This document shows positions 55,335-63,548 of a stretch of 64,000 nucleotides of DNA, in pieces (position 1 is the first letter of the stretch; every line of letters begins with the position of its first letter). Position numbers and translations under genes: made by a program. Below the pieces are notes generated by a model that saw nothing but the letters and a program-made list of their open reading frames with translations, was not told the DNA's origin and did no database searches. The stretch spans positions 93,415 through 157,414 of the forward strand of contig JANWYH010000006.1 in assembly GCA_025054715.1 (NCBI GenBank), given 5' to 3'. Source of the DNA: Pyrinomonadaceae bacterium (GTDB lineage Bacteria > Acidobacteriota > Blastocatellia > Pyrinomonadales > Pyrinomonadaceae).

Positions 55335-56201
55335 TCAACGATCACCAAAAATAAACTTCTCAATAGCTAATGCTACCCCGTCTTCATCATTTGACAAAGT
55401 GCAATGGAAACGCCCATCTTCGATAAGCTCTCTAGAAGCATTCGCCATCACGACCGGAGTTCCTGCAAATTCTAGCATTTCAAAATCATTCAAATTGTCT
55501 CCTATTGCCATTACTTCATCTCTTGATATACCAAACATCTTAGCAAGCTTCTCTAAACCTGCGCCTTTCGAAGATGCTGGCGGCAAAACATCTATGAGAG
55601 CAAAATCAGGGGTTGGATAGACAGTCGCTAAAATGCTAGCTTCAGAACTTAATTCAGCAACTAAAACCTCCTGCAACCTTTTCATCTTATCACATGTTCC
55701 CGAGAAAGTAATGTGTATCGTCTGCTTCTCATCAATGATAGACTCTAAGTCTTCAACATATTGCACCGACTCTCTTGCCTGCTCACCATGAAGACGACTT
55801 GCCCAGGCAATGTATTTCTTTAATGGTATATTTTCTTCAGAAATACTCTCGTAAAAGAGCGTTCCCTTACCGCACGGATCAGTAGAGACTAAAGCGTCGG
55901 CGTCAAAATCACGAGCTATGTAAATGACCTGACGAACCGTCTCTGCTGGAAGAATTGCCGCATCAAAGGTTTCAAGTGTAGCAGCACTTTTTATCAAAGC
56001 TCCGTTGTGAGATATAATCGGCAAGTCAAGTTCCAGCTCCAAAGCTACGGGCTGAGCATCGCGGAAACGTCGCCCCGTGCAAATGGTAACCTTAACGCCT
56101 TCTTCTTCGGCACGCCTAATTGCTCTTTTATTTGCTTCAGATATGCAACCGCTCGAATCTAGCAAAGTCCCGTCCAGATCAAGTCCAAGTAGCCTTATCA
56201 T
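55335..56201 (-). CDS. Cof-type HAD phosphatase
   Basis: A 288-residue HAD-superfamily phosphatase of the Cof/YidA group. The nucleophile motif is LGLDLDGTLLDSSGCIS, motif II is VTICTGRRF, and the C-terminal motif IGDNLNDFEMLEFAGTPVVMAN has the metal-binding aspartates. The C2-type cap between them determines the substrate, which is unknown. It is the first gene of a three-gene unit with ppiB and dtd. Confidence 0.9.
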   Translation of the reverse strand: MIRLLGLDLDGTLLDSSGCISEANKRAIRRAEEEGVKVTICTGRRFRDAQPVALELELDLPIISHNGALIKSAATLETFDAAILPAETVRQVIYIARDFDADALVSTDPCGKGTLFYESISEENIPLKKYIAWASRLHGEQARESVQYVEDLESIIDEKQTIHITFSGTCDKMKRLQEVLVAELSSEASILATVYPTPDFALIDVLPPASSKGAGLEKLAKMFGISRDEVMAIGDNLNDFEMLEFAGTPVVMANASRELIEDGRFHCTLSNDEDGVALAIEKFIFGDR

Positions 56202-56245
56202 CTAAAGAAAATTTTACCTGATTTTTGCAACAAAATCGTGAACTC

Positions 56246-56254
56246 TGTGATAAT
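56246..56254 (+). promoter_or_regulatory. Extended -10 element of cinA
   Basis: TGTGATAAT fits an extended -10 box (TG-n-GATAAT) and ends 8 bases before the cinA ATG. Confidence 0.4.
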
Positions 56255-56262
56255 GTCCTATT

Positions 56263-57513
56263 ATGCCAAAAGCAGAAATAATAGCAATAGGCTCGGAGCT
56301 TCTAACTCCCGAAAAAATTGACACCAATAGCCTTTGGTTTACAGAAAAACTAAACGAATTGGGAGTCGAACTAAGAGCAAAAACCATTGCAGGAGATGAA
56401 ATTGAGGTCATAAAAGATGAACTCAAACAAGCTCTCCAACGTTCAGACATAATTATTTTAACCGGCGGACTCGGCCCAACCGAAGATGATGTAACCCGAC
56501 AAGCCGTCGCTGAAGCTATTCAAAAACCGCTCATCTTCGATGAAAATCTAGCCAATACAATTAGAGAAAAATTTATGAAACTTAATCGTCCAATGCCTGA
56601 AGCAAATAAAAGACAGGCATTCGTCATAGAAGGTTCAACAGTTTTAACGAACGAACATGGAACAGCACCTGGAATATTCATCGAATACAACAATAAAAAG
56701 ATAATAGTTCTTCCCGGACCTCCTAGAGAAAACCAGCCGATGTTTGAGAGCAGTGTCCTACCCATTCTAAGAAAAGACTCCGGGAACAGAGTTATCAAAA
56801 AAAGAGTAATTCGTGTTTCAGGCATGGGAGAATCAGCCGTTGATGAGGCAATAGCACCAATTTATTCCGGATACCAGAATCTAAAGACTTCCATTTTATT
56901 TAATCGAAGCGAAATCGAGATTCACCTTACTGTGAACGCTAACTCGATTGAAAGCGCACAAAAAACGCTCGAAGAAGTAACTAAGAAGATCTGCGAAAAA
57001 CTCGGCATCGCCGTATTTTCCACAAATGGCGAAACTATGGAAGAAGTAGTCGGACGACTTCTGAAAGAAAAAAACAAAACCTTAGCCGTCGCAGAAAGCT
57101 GCACGGGCGGGCTTATCAGCATGCGACTAACAGAGATACCCGGAGCTTCATCCTACTTCCTTCAAGGCGTAGTGGCGTATGCCAACGAAGCCAAAGTGAA
57201 GATGCTAGACGTCGCAGAAGAACTAATCAATAGACATGGTGCTGTCTCTGCTGAAGTCGCAGAAGCAATGGCAAAAGGAGTCAGAGAAAGAGCAGGAAGC
57301 GATTATGGAATTTCGGTCACAGGCATTGCAGGACCTACAGGTGCATCACCACAAAAACCTATCGGATTAGTTTTCATCGGATATGCCGACGATAAACAAG
57401 CAAAATCCTTGAAGCTCATCTTACCTGGAGATAGACACCTTATCAGATGGCGCGCAAGTCAAGCTGCACTAGATTACTTGAGAAGGCAAATCCTTAAATC
57501 TCATACCTTGTAA
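56263..57513 (+). CDS. cinA: CinA, competence/damage-inducible nucleotide-processing protein
   Basis: A 416-residue full-length CinA. The N-terminal half is a MoCF-like (COG1058) domain with ADP-ribose pyrophosphatase activity in characterised members (MPKAEIIAIGSELLTPEKID, ILTGGLGPTEDDVT). The C-terminal half is the PncC-type NMN amidase (LAVAESCTGGLISMRLTEIPG, VSVTGIAGP-like SVTGIAGPTGASPQKPIG). It recycles pyridine nucleotides. It is monocistronic, with the ATG close to its -10 box. Confidence 0.95.
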   Translation: MPKAEIIAIGSELLTPEKIDTNSLWFTEKLNELGVELRAKTIAGDEIEVIKDELKQALQRSDIIILTGGLGPTEDDVTRQAVAEAIQKPLIFDENLANTIREKFMKLNRPMPEANKRQAFVIEGSTVLTNEHGTAPGIFIEYNNKKIIVLPGPPRENQPMFESSVLPILRKDSGNRVIKKRVIRVSGMGESAVDEAIAPIYSGYQNLKTSILFNRSEIEIHLTVNANSIESAQKTLEEVTKKICEKLGIAVFSTNGETMEEVVGRLLKEKNKTLAVAESCTGGLISMRLTEIPGASSYFLQGVVAYANEAKVKMLDVAEELINRHGAVSAEVAEAMAKGVRERAGSDYGISVTGIAGPTGASPQKPIGLVFIGYADDKQAKSLKLILPGDRHLIRWRASQAALDYLRRQILKSHTL

Positions 57514-57706
57514 ACGATTCGCTCTCTTGGCAGGACAATGATACGCGAAATTTATTTGAAACCTGTGCCAAGCTTGCTTAAGGCAGTATTGGTTAGGAGC
57601 GAGCTTTAGTTATTCATCTTCAAACTGCAGGATTGGCAATCTGCAACATAGTTTCACGGCGAAAACTCGCTCATAAAAATCTGAGTCGAGACTCTTTCGA
57701 TGACAG
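57514..57706. other. Convergent gap with two stem structures
   Basis: Between cinA and aroK (stop to stop). CTTGGCA (57526-57532) pairs with TGCCAAG (57566-57572). GAGCGAG (57597-57603) pairs with CTCGCTC (57666-57672), and within it TGCAGGATTG faces CAATCTGCA. No U-run follows either on the plus strand. They may be transcript ends or a small RNA; I cannot say which. Confidence 0.4.
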
Positions 57707-58213
57707 TTAAATTTTGAAAACAGCCTCCGCAATTATGCGAGCAATTTCCTGTGACGTAGCATGTGAAGGAATAGGAATGTGCAAATCGGCAAGGCAATAA
57801 AGCTTTTCTCTTTCGGCGAAAAGCTCAGCAGCTTTCTCACGGTCTGCCGCTAACGGACGACGTTTGTTTGAGGCTTTTATATTTAGCCAGCATCTATCGA
57901 AGGTTGACATTAGCCAAACAGTTACACAACCACTTTGCATTATCATTTTTCGGTTCTGCTCTTTTGCCCATGTGCCACCGCCTAAAGCAATCACTTTCGC
58001 TTCTGTTTCTAGCGCTTTTTTTAGATATTTTGTTTCTAATTCTCGAAAAAACTTTTCTCCATAAAGCGTTATTATCTCGGCTGGTGAAAGTTTCTCGTTT
58101 TCTTCGATATAATCGTCTAGGTCTAATTTTTCGCATCTGAGAATTTTTGCAAGATGCTTTGCAACCGTAGATTTGCCCACTCCCATAAAACCAATTAGAA
58201 CCACTCGATCCAT
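57707..58213 (-). CDS. aroK: Shikimate kinase
   Basis: A 168-residue shikimate kinase that phosphorylates shikimate in the aromatic amino acid pathway. VVLIGFMGVGKSTVAKHLA is the P-loop, followed by LDDYIEENEKLS and VIALGGGTWAKEQNRK. I start it at ATG 58213 (MDRVVLIG), which overlaps the aroA stop by one base (TGATG). A longer frame to 58273 would overlap aroA widely. It is coupled to aroA upstream. Confidence 0.94.
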   Translation of the reverse strand: MDRVVLIGFMGVGKSTVAKHLAKILRCEKLDLDDYIEENEKLSPAEIITLYGEKFFRELETKYLKKALETEAKVIALGGGTWAKEQNRKMIMQSGCVTVWLMSTFDRCWLNIKASNKRRPLAADREKAAELFAEREKLYCLADLHIPIPSHATSQEIARIIAEAVFKI

Positions 58214-59514
58214 CACTTCACCGTTACCTGCTCCAGAGTCTCGAAAAAACGCGGAAAAGAAACAGCTACACAATCGGCATCTTCAATAATAGTTTCACCT
58301 TCAGCCATAAGCCCTGCTATTGCAAAAGCCATTGCGATTCTGTGATCGGCGCCAGAGCGAACTCGTGAACCTTTAAGACGCGACCTAGCAACTCGGAATC
58401 CATCCTCGAATTCTTCAACCTCCGCACCCATTCTTCTTAAATTTTCAACTATAAGGGCAATTCTGTCAGATTCTTTAACTCTCAACTCGCTCGCATCCCG
58501 CACTTCTAAACTCTCCGTTTGAGTTCCTAAAACAGCAATTATAGGAATTTCATCAATCAAATTCGCGATCACTTCTCCTTTTAGAACTATTGGACGGTCT
58601 ATCCTTTCTGAGTCAGAAACCAAATGCAAATCGGCAACTGGTTCGTTACATTCTTCCCGTTCTCTCTCAATTTGGATTTTAGCGCCTAATAGTTGCAGAA
58701 CGTCAATTATTGCTCGTCTTGTAGGATTTATGCCAACGTCTCGTAAAATAATGTCCGAGCCATCGAGACAAAAGGCAGCAACTAAGAAAAAAGCCGCGGC
58801 TGAAACATCTCGTGGCACGGTAAAATCTCTAGCCTTTAAGATCGAATCTCCCGAAACTGAAACACTATCCTGTTTCTTTTCTATCTTCGCACCGAAAAAA
58901 TCAAGCATTCTTTCAGTATGATCTCTTGTCCTAATAACTTTACCATCTTCCGTAGTCGCCTCGAAGACTTTTGTCATGCCTTCGGCAAAAAGACCTGCTA
59001 GTAAAACACAGGATTTTACCTGTGCCGAAGCAATCTTCATTTTGTAAGAAATGGAATCCAAGGGTTTCCTTCCGTAAATTTTCATCGGAAGGCACCCCTC
59101 ATTCGATTCAATTCTTGCGCCCATTTTTTCAAGCGGTTCTATAATTCTTCTCATCGGTCGTTTTGACAAGCTTTCATCACCGACTAAAACGGATTCAAAA
59201 TTTTGTCCCGCCAAAATTCCAGAAAGAAGTCTTGCCGTAGTTCCAGAATTTCCACAGTCTAAAAAGCCATTACCTGCTCTTAAACTTTGTTTACCAACGC
59301 CTCGAACGATAATGGATGAACCTTCAATTTCAATGTCAACACCGAGCTGTTTAAGGCAATTTAAGGTAGAAACGCAATCAGCGCTCTGTGAGAAATTTTC
59401 AATTTTCGAGACTCCTTCAGAAATTGACGCAAGCATTGCTGCACGATGAGAAATGGACTTATCGGGCGGAAGATGCACCTCACCATGCAAAAACTTTGCA
59501 CGCTTTACTTTCAT
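58213..59514 (-). CDS. aroA: 5-enolpyruvylshikimate-3-phosphate synthase
   Basis: A 433-residue EPSP synthase, the sixth enzyme of the shikimate pathway. LPPDKSISHRAAMLASI at the N-terminus, FLDCGNSGTTARLLSGILAG and KESDRIALIVENLRRMG near the C-terminus are the shikimate- and PEP-binding motifs. It overlaps the transglycosylase stop (ATGA) upstream and aroK downstream. No other aro genes are present. Confidence 0.96.
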   Translation of the reverse strand: MKVKRAKFLHGEVHLPPDKSISHRAAMLASISEGVSKIENFSQSADCVSTLNCLKQLGVDIEIEGSSIIVRGVGKQSLRAGNGFLDCGNSGTTARLLSGILAGQNFESVLVGDESLSKRPMRRIIEPLEKMGARIESNEGCLPMKIYGRKPLDSISYKMKIASAQVKSCVLLAGLFAEGMTKVFEATTEDGKVIRTRDHTERMLDFFGAKIEKKQDSVSVSGDSILKARDFTVPRDVSAAAFFLVAAFCLDGSDIILRDVGINPTRRAIIDVLQLLGAKIQIEREREECNEPVADLHLVSDSERIDRPIVLKGEVIANLIDEIPIIAVLGTQTESLEVRDASELRVKESDRIALIVENLRRMGAEVEEFEDGFRVARSRLKGSRVRSGADHRIAMAFAIAGLMAEGETIIEDADCVAVSFPRFFETLEQVTVK

Positions 59515-60854
59515 CTTTCCCTAGGGTTTAGATTTTCATCATATAATTCGCGATAAAATCGATAGTTGTTCATCACCTTAAGGACATAATTCTTAGTCTC
59601 TGAAAAGCCTATTTCGGCGATAAACACACCGGCATCTTTTGGTTTTGTGCGGTTTAACCAACGTGCTGCGTTATCTTCACCAGCATTGTAGCTTGCCGCA
59701 ACAGGTTCGTAAAAGTGGTCGAATTCGTCAAAAAGCTTCGCGATGTAAACAATAGAGATCGCTATGTTTATTTCAGGACTGTAGAGATCATCAGGCTCAA
59801 GCTTTGAAAATCCAGCTTCTTGACTATATTTAACGGCAGTATCATAAACTAACTGAAGCAAGCCGCGAGCACCAGCGGGCGATTTCGCATCGGTTCTAAA
59901 ACTACTTTCCTGTTTCATTATCGCTAGTATGAATCTAGGGTCGAGCTTTTTTGCCTTTGCGTAGCGCAAGATTTCATTTCGATAGGGCGCTGGATATTCA
60001 GAGGAAGATTTCACGGTTTTCAAAATCCGCTTGTTCCTAAAACCAAGCTTTCGCAATGCTAGTTCACCAAAATAGCTCGTGGAATCGGATATCGATCTGT
60101 ATATCCGCATGGCTTCACTTCTTTTACCCGACTCTTCTAATGCAAGAGCTTGCAGATAAAGAACCTCTTCGCGGCTTGTCATTGAGTCCTTGAATTTGTT
60201 AAGTGCTAAAAGATTATTTGCTGTAGCCACTGCATTTATCCAACGTCCTCGATAAATCTCCATTCTAAGCTTCGCATGAAGAGCATTCGTTGCTGCTGGC
60301 ATCCCAGAGAATCTTTTTACAGTCGTTTCCACCCATTGCTCTGCTTCTTCGTATCGCTTTGCTTCGCGAAGCGCATCAATCAAATTAAGATGCGAAGACT
60401 CTATTCGCTCACCGAATGGAAACATTCTAATGTATTGCTCATAAACAGATGCCGCTTCATCATGTCGGCTCAAGCGAACGTAACAAGCTCCCTTAAATGC
60501 AACTCCTTCTCGCCCTTCTTTTGTATGAAGGTAATCCCGTATAAGACGATCAAAGTAAAATATCGCTTTTTCGTAATCCCGCTCCCACATGTAAGAACGT
60601 GCTATGCCAAAAAGAGTTTTCGGCATTACGGTTTCATCATCCGAATAATTATCTAGAATCTTTTGCCAATGACGACGAGCCTCCGAAAATAGTCTATTTG
60701 CTGAATAAACTTCTGCTCTATAGAGGTGTTCCCGAGCTGGTAATAATGCATCGTTTGACAAAGCCCTATCTAGCTCAAGAATGCGATTTAAGCTCGAGTC
60801 CGCCTGCGCCCAAACCGTTAAACTCAAAACAAAAGCAAAAAGAAACTTTTTCAT
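59511..60854 (-). CDS. Soluble lytic transglycosylase-like protein
   Basis: A 447-residue periplasmic protein. A signal peptide (MKKFLFAFVLSLTVWA) is followed by TPR-like helical repeats (residues 40-290) as in Slt70, and a C-terminal lysozyme-like SLT domain with the catalytic glutamate in AIMKQESSFR, then SPAGARGLLQLVYDTA and ASYNAGEDNAARWLN. It cleaves peptidoglycan to 1,6-anhydromuropeptides. I start it at ATG 60854 with GGAAAG just ahead; a longer frame begins at 60899 without support. Confidence 0.92.
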   Translation of the reverse strand: MKKFLFAFVLSLTVWAQADSSLNRILELDRALSNDALLPAREHLYRAEVYSANRLFSEARRHWQKILDNYSDDETVMPKTLFGIARSYMWERDYEKAIFYFDRLIRDYLHTKEGREGVAFKGACYVRLSRHDEAASVYEQYIRMFPFGERIESSHLNLIDALREAKRYEEAEQWVETTVKRFSGMPAATNALHAKLRMEIYRGRWINAVATANNLLALNKFKDSMTSREEVLYLQALALEESGKRSEAMRIYRSISDSTSYFGELALRKLGFRNKRILKTVKSSSEYPAPYRNEILRYAKAKKLDPRFILAIMKQESSFRTDAKSPAGARGLLQLVYDTAVKYSQEAGFSKLEPDDLYSPEINIAISIVYIAKLFDEFDHFYEPVAASYNAGEDNAARWLNRTKPKDAGVFIAEIGFSETKNYVLKVMNNYRFYRELYDENLNPRER

Positions 60855-60888
60855 CTTTCCAACCTCTCTAGAATAACCAAAATGTTTG

Positions 60889-60912
60889 AAACTCAACAAG
60901 CTCGTTGAGTTT
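60889..60912. promoter_or_regulatory. 24-bp palindrome between the transglycosylase and isomerase genes
   Basis: AAACTCAAC and GTTGAGTTT are perfect 9-bp arms around AAGCTC, so 22 of 24 positions are symmetric. It lies 35 bases upstream of the transglycosylase ATG. It could be an operator for the divergent genes or a stem-loop. Confidence 0.45.
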
Positions 60913-60949
60913 GATTAAAAAACCGTTTTTCTGAAAGTACAAAAGAGCG

Positions 60950-60980
60950 TGCTAAAATCTATTTGAAAGTTATCAAGGAG
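60950..60980 (+). promoter_or_regulatory. Extended -10 and ribosome site of the isomerase unit
   Basis: TGCTAAAAT (60950-60958) is an extended -10 box; AAGGAG (60975-60980) precedes the ATG at 60991 by 10 bases. Confidence 0.45.
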
Positions 60981-60990
60981 ACCGAGCCAG

Positions 60991-61812
60991 ATGAAACTAG
61001 CAATGAATGGCGCAACCACGATGAAAGCTGATCTGAAAACTGATATTGAAGCAATAAGCAAAGCCGGATTTGATTATATCGAAATTTGGGCTTCAAAATT
61101 AAGAGATTTTCTCAAAGAAAATAGCATTGAGCAGTTAAGCCAGCTACTAGAAGAAAACTCACTAAAGCCCTACTCGATAAACTCAATCGAACACATAACC
61201 TTCCGCACAAAAGAAGAATACGAAAAAATAAAATCTGAAACAAAAGAGCTTTCTGAAATAGCTTCTAAAATCAATTGCCCTTACGTAGTTGTCGTGCCTG
61301 GGAAAAAATCCTCTCAGATAAGCAAAGATGAGATAATTGATGAATCTGTCAGAGTATTAAATGAACTCGCCGACATAGCAGAAGCCTACAATGTTTCCCT
61401 CGCCTTTGAGTTCCTAGGTCAAACGGATTGCTCCGTTCAAACGCTTGGTTTATGTAACGAAATTATAGAAAAGGTCGATCGAGAATCTGTTGGCATCGTC
61501 ATTGACACTTTTCATTTTTACGCAGGCGATTCAAGTTTCGATGAGATCGAGCGCGTAAATCCAGAAAAAATTTTTATTTTCCACATCAACGATGCGGAAA
61601 ACATCCCGAAAAGTCAGCTTACCGATGCTCACAGGCTCTATCCGGGTGAAGGAATACTGCCGATTAAACAGATAAAAGATAGACTCATTAGGATTGGCTA
61701 TGACCGTGTTGCCTCGGTCGAGATTTTCCGCCCAGAATACTGGGAACAAAATCCATTTGAGGTTGCCAGAAAAGCCAAAGAATCTGCAGAGAAAGCCCTA
61801 GAACTCAGATGA
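60991..61812 (+). CDS. Sugar-phosphate isomerase/epimerase-like TIM barrel protein
   Basis: A 273-residue xylose-isomerase-like (AP endonuclease 2 fold) protein, related to IolE/IolH and hydroxypyruvate isomerase. AISKAGFDYIEIWASKL, VSLAFEFLGQTDCSVQT, GIVIDTFHFYAGDSS, IFIFHINDAEN and YPGEGILPIKQIKDRL supply the likely metal-binding residues. The substrate is unknown. It overlaps the next gene by 4 bases (ATGA). Confidence 0.82.
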   Translation: MKLAMNGATTMKADLKTDIEAISKAGFDYIEIWASKLRDFLKENSIEQLSQLLEENSLKPYSINSIEHITFRTKEEYEKIKSETKELSEIASKINCPYVVVVPGKKSSQISKDEIIDESVRVLNELADIAEAYNVSLAFEFLGQTDCSVQTLGLCNEIIEKVDRESVGIVIDTFHFYAGDSSFDEIERVNPEKIFIFHINDAENIPKSQLTDAHRLYPGEGILPIKQIKDRLIRIGYDRVASVEIFRPEYWEQNPFEVARKAKESAEKALELR

Positions 61813-63431
61813 AAACCGAATCACAAAAAAGTCGTTTAAGGCGCTTAACCGAAGAATTTAAACTCCTAGAAAGCCGTCTTAAGCTCGGCGGCGGAGAAGA
61901 AAAACAAAAGAAATTGCACGAGCAAGGGAAACTAACCGCGCGTGAAAGAATCGCTCTTTTATTTGATAAGGACACTTATCAACAGGAAATAGGTCTGCTC
62001 GTAGCTTACGATCAATACAATGGCCAAGCCCCAGCAGCCGCCGTTATAACCTCAGTAGGCAAGATACACGGACGAGAGTGCATCGTTGTAGCAAACGATG
62101 CAACGATAAAAGCTGGTGCTTGGTATCCCGAAACGATAAAGAAAATCCTGCGCGCTCAAGAGATTGCAATGCGCAATCGCATCCCGATTATTTATTTAGT
62201 TGATTCAGCAGGAGTAAATCTCCCCTATCAAGGCGGTGTTTTTCCGGGCCAATACGGCGCAGCGCGCATCTTTTACTACAATTCCTTGATGAGAAGATAC
62301 TTGAAGGTTCCGCAGATTGCTGCCGTTATGGGAATGTGCATTGCTGGCGGAGCCTATCTTCCTGCTCTTTCTGATGTAATTTTAATGGTCGAAGGCACTT
62401 CATTCATGGGACTTGGCGGAGCAAATCTTGTTAAAGGTGCAACTGGGCAAACGGTTGATAACGAGACTTTAGGCGGAGCAGTTACTCACAATGCAATTTC
62501 CGGAGTTGCACATTACAGAGTTAAGAACGATGAAGAATGCATCGCAAAAATCCGTCAGCTAGTTTCCGAACTACCTCGAAAGCAAGAGCCAAAGGTTCCA
62601 ATCGAAAAACCACGTCCGCCTAAGTATTCGCCTGAAAAACTTTATGAAATTCTGCCAGAAGACCACCGTGCGGCATACGACATGCATGAAGTCTTAAACT
62701 GCATCTTAGACGACGGCGAGCTTAACGAGTTTCAAGCTGACTACGCTAAGGAGATGATTTGCGGAACCGCACGAATAGGCGGAATACTTGTCGGAGTTAT
62801 CGCAAATGCACGCGGAATGTTCACCCAAAAAGGCAAACCGCCACGCTTCGGCGGAATAATCTACACGGAATCTGCCGAAAAAACTGCCTATTTCATTGAA
62901 AACTGCAATCGTCACGGCATACCTCTTTTTTTCGTTCAAGATGTTTCAGGTTTTATGGTCGGAATAGAAGCAGAACATTCTGGCATAATCCGTGCCGGCG
63001 CTCGTTTTGTCGAGGCTATGGCAACGGCCGTCGTTCCTAAAATTGTCCTAACGATAAATCACGCTTCTGGAGCAGGTTATTACGCAATGGCAGGACAAGG
63101 TTTTGATCCGGACTTCATATTCTCATTTCCGACAGGAAGAATGGGAGTTATGGAAGGCGACTCTGCCGTTCAGGCAATTTTTGGGACTCAGTTAGAAAAG
63201 CTAAAAAGAGAAGGCAAAGAGCCTGACGAAAAGTTAAAAGCTGAAATGGAAAAAGTTCGCGAAACTTACGAAAGAGAATTGGACGCAAAGCATGCAGCAG
63301 CAAGAGGAATGGTTGACGCAATTGTTACGCCAGAAACTTGCAGAGACGCCCTAATCCTAGCACTTCAAACATGTCTTAACACGGATAAACCACACATCGG
63401 CCCATTCGTATTACCATGTGATCTAACATAA
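61809..63431 (+). CDS. Acyl-CoA carboxylase carboxyltransferase subunit (beta)
   Basis: A 540-residue biotin-dependent carboxyltransferase of the propionyl-/methylcrotonyl-CoA carboxylase type. The crotonase-fold halves show HEQGKLTARERIALLFDK, IIYLVDSAGVNLPYQ, GMCIAGGAYLPALSD, and in the second half FFVQDVSGFMVGIEAE, INHASGAGYYAMAGQGFDPD and FSFPTGRMGVMEG. MMC- versus propionyl-specific use cannot be told here, but the residues around VNLPYQ resemble the methylcrotonyl-CoA (MccB) type. The biotin carrier subunit is not in the window; birA at 39788 would biotinylate it. Confidence 0.88.
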   Translation: MKTESQKSRLRRLTEEFKLLESRLKLGGGEEKQKKLHEQGKLTARERIALLFDKDTYQQEIGLLVAYDQYNGQAPAAAVITSVGKIHGRECIVVANDATIKAGAWYPETIKKILRAQEIAMRNRIPIIYLVDSAGVNLPYQGGVFPGQYGAARIFYYNSLMRRYLKVPQIAAVMGMCIAGGAYLPALSDVILMVEGTSFMGLGGANLVKGATGQTVDNETLGGAVTHNAISGVAHYRVKNDEECIAKIRQLVSELPRKQEPKVPIEKPRPPKYSPEKLYEILPEDHRAAYDMHEVLNCILDDGELNEFQADYAKEMICGTARIGGILVGVIANARGMFTQKGKPPRFGGIIYTESAEKTAYFIENCNRHGIPLFFVQDVSGFMVGIEAEHSGIIRAGARFVEAMATAVVPKIVLTINHASGAGYYAMAGQGFDPDFIFSFPTGRMGVMEGDSAVQAIFGTQLEKLKREGKEPDEKLKAEMEKVRETYERELDAKHAAARGMVDAIVTPETCRDALILALQTCLNTDKPHIGPFVLPCDLT

Positions 63432-63548
63432 ATGCCACTGATATACGCTTGTCTAGTTGATGATTGCAAAAAATTATTCCCTATACGATCCAACCGCACC
63501 AAAACGAGAATCCCAAAAATCGCTCCTAACACTCAACAAAACTAGCAA

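Noticed and set aside
57868..58140. 90-residue frame antisense to aroK
   Set aside because: It is opposite conserved shikimate kinase motifs, so it is a shadow frame.
63421..63548. Further, highly decayed CRISPR repeats left of 63549
   Set aside because: GATCCAACCGCACCAAAACG near 63487 looks a little like the repeat, but too few positions match and spacing is wrong.
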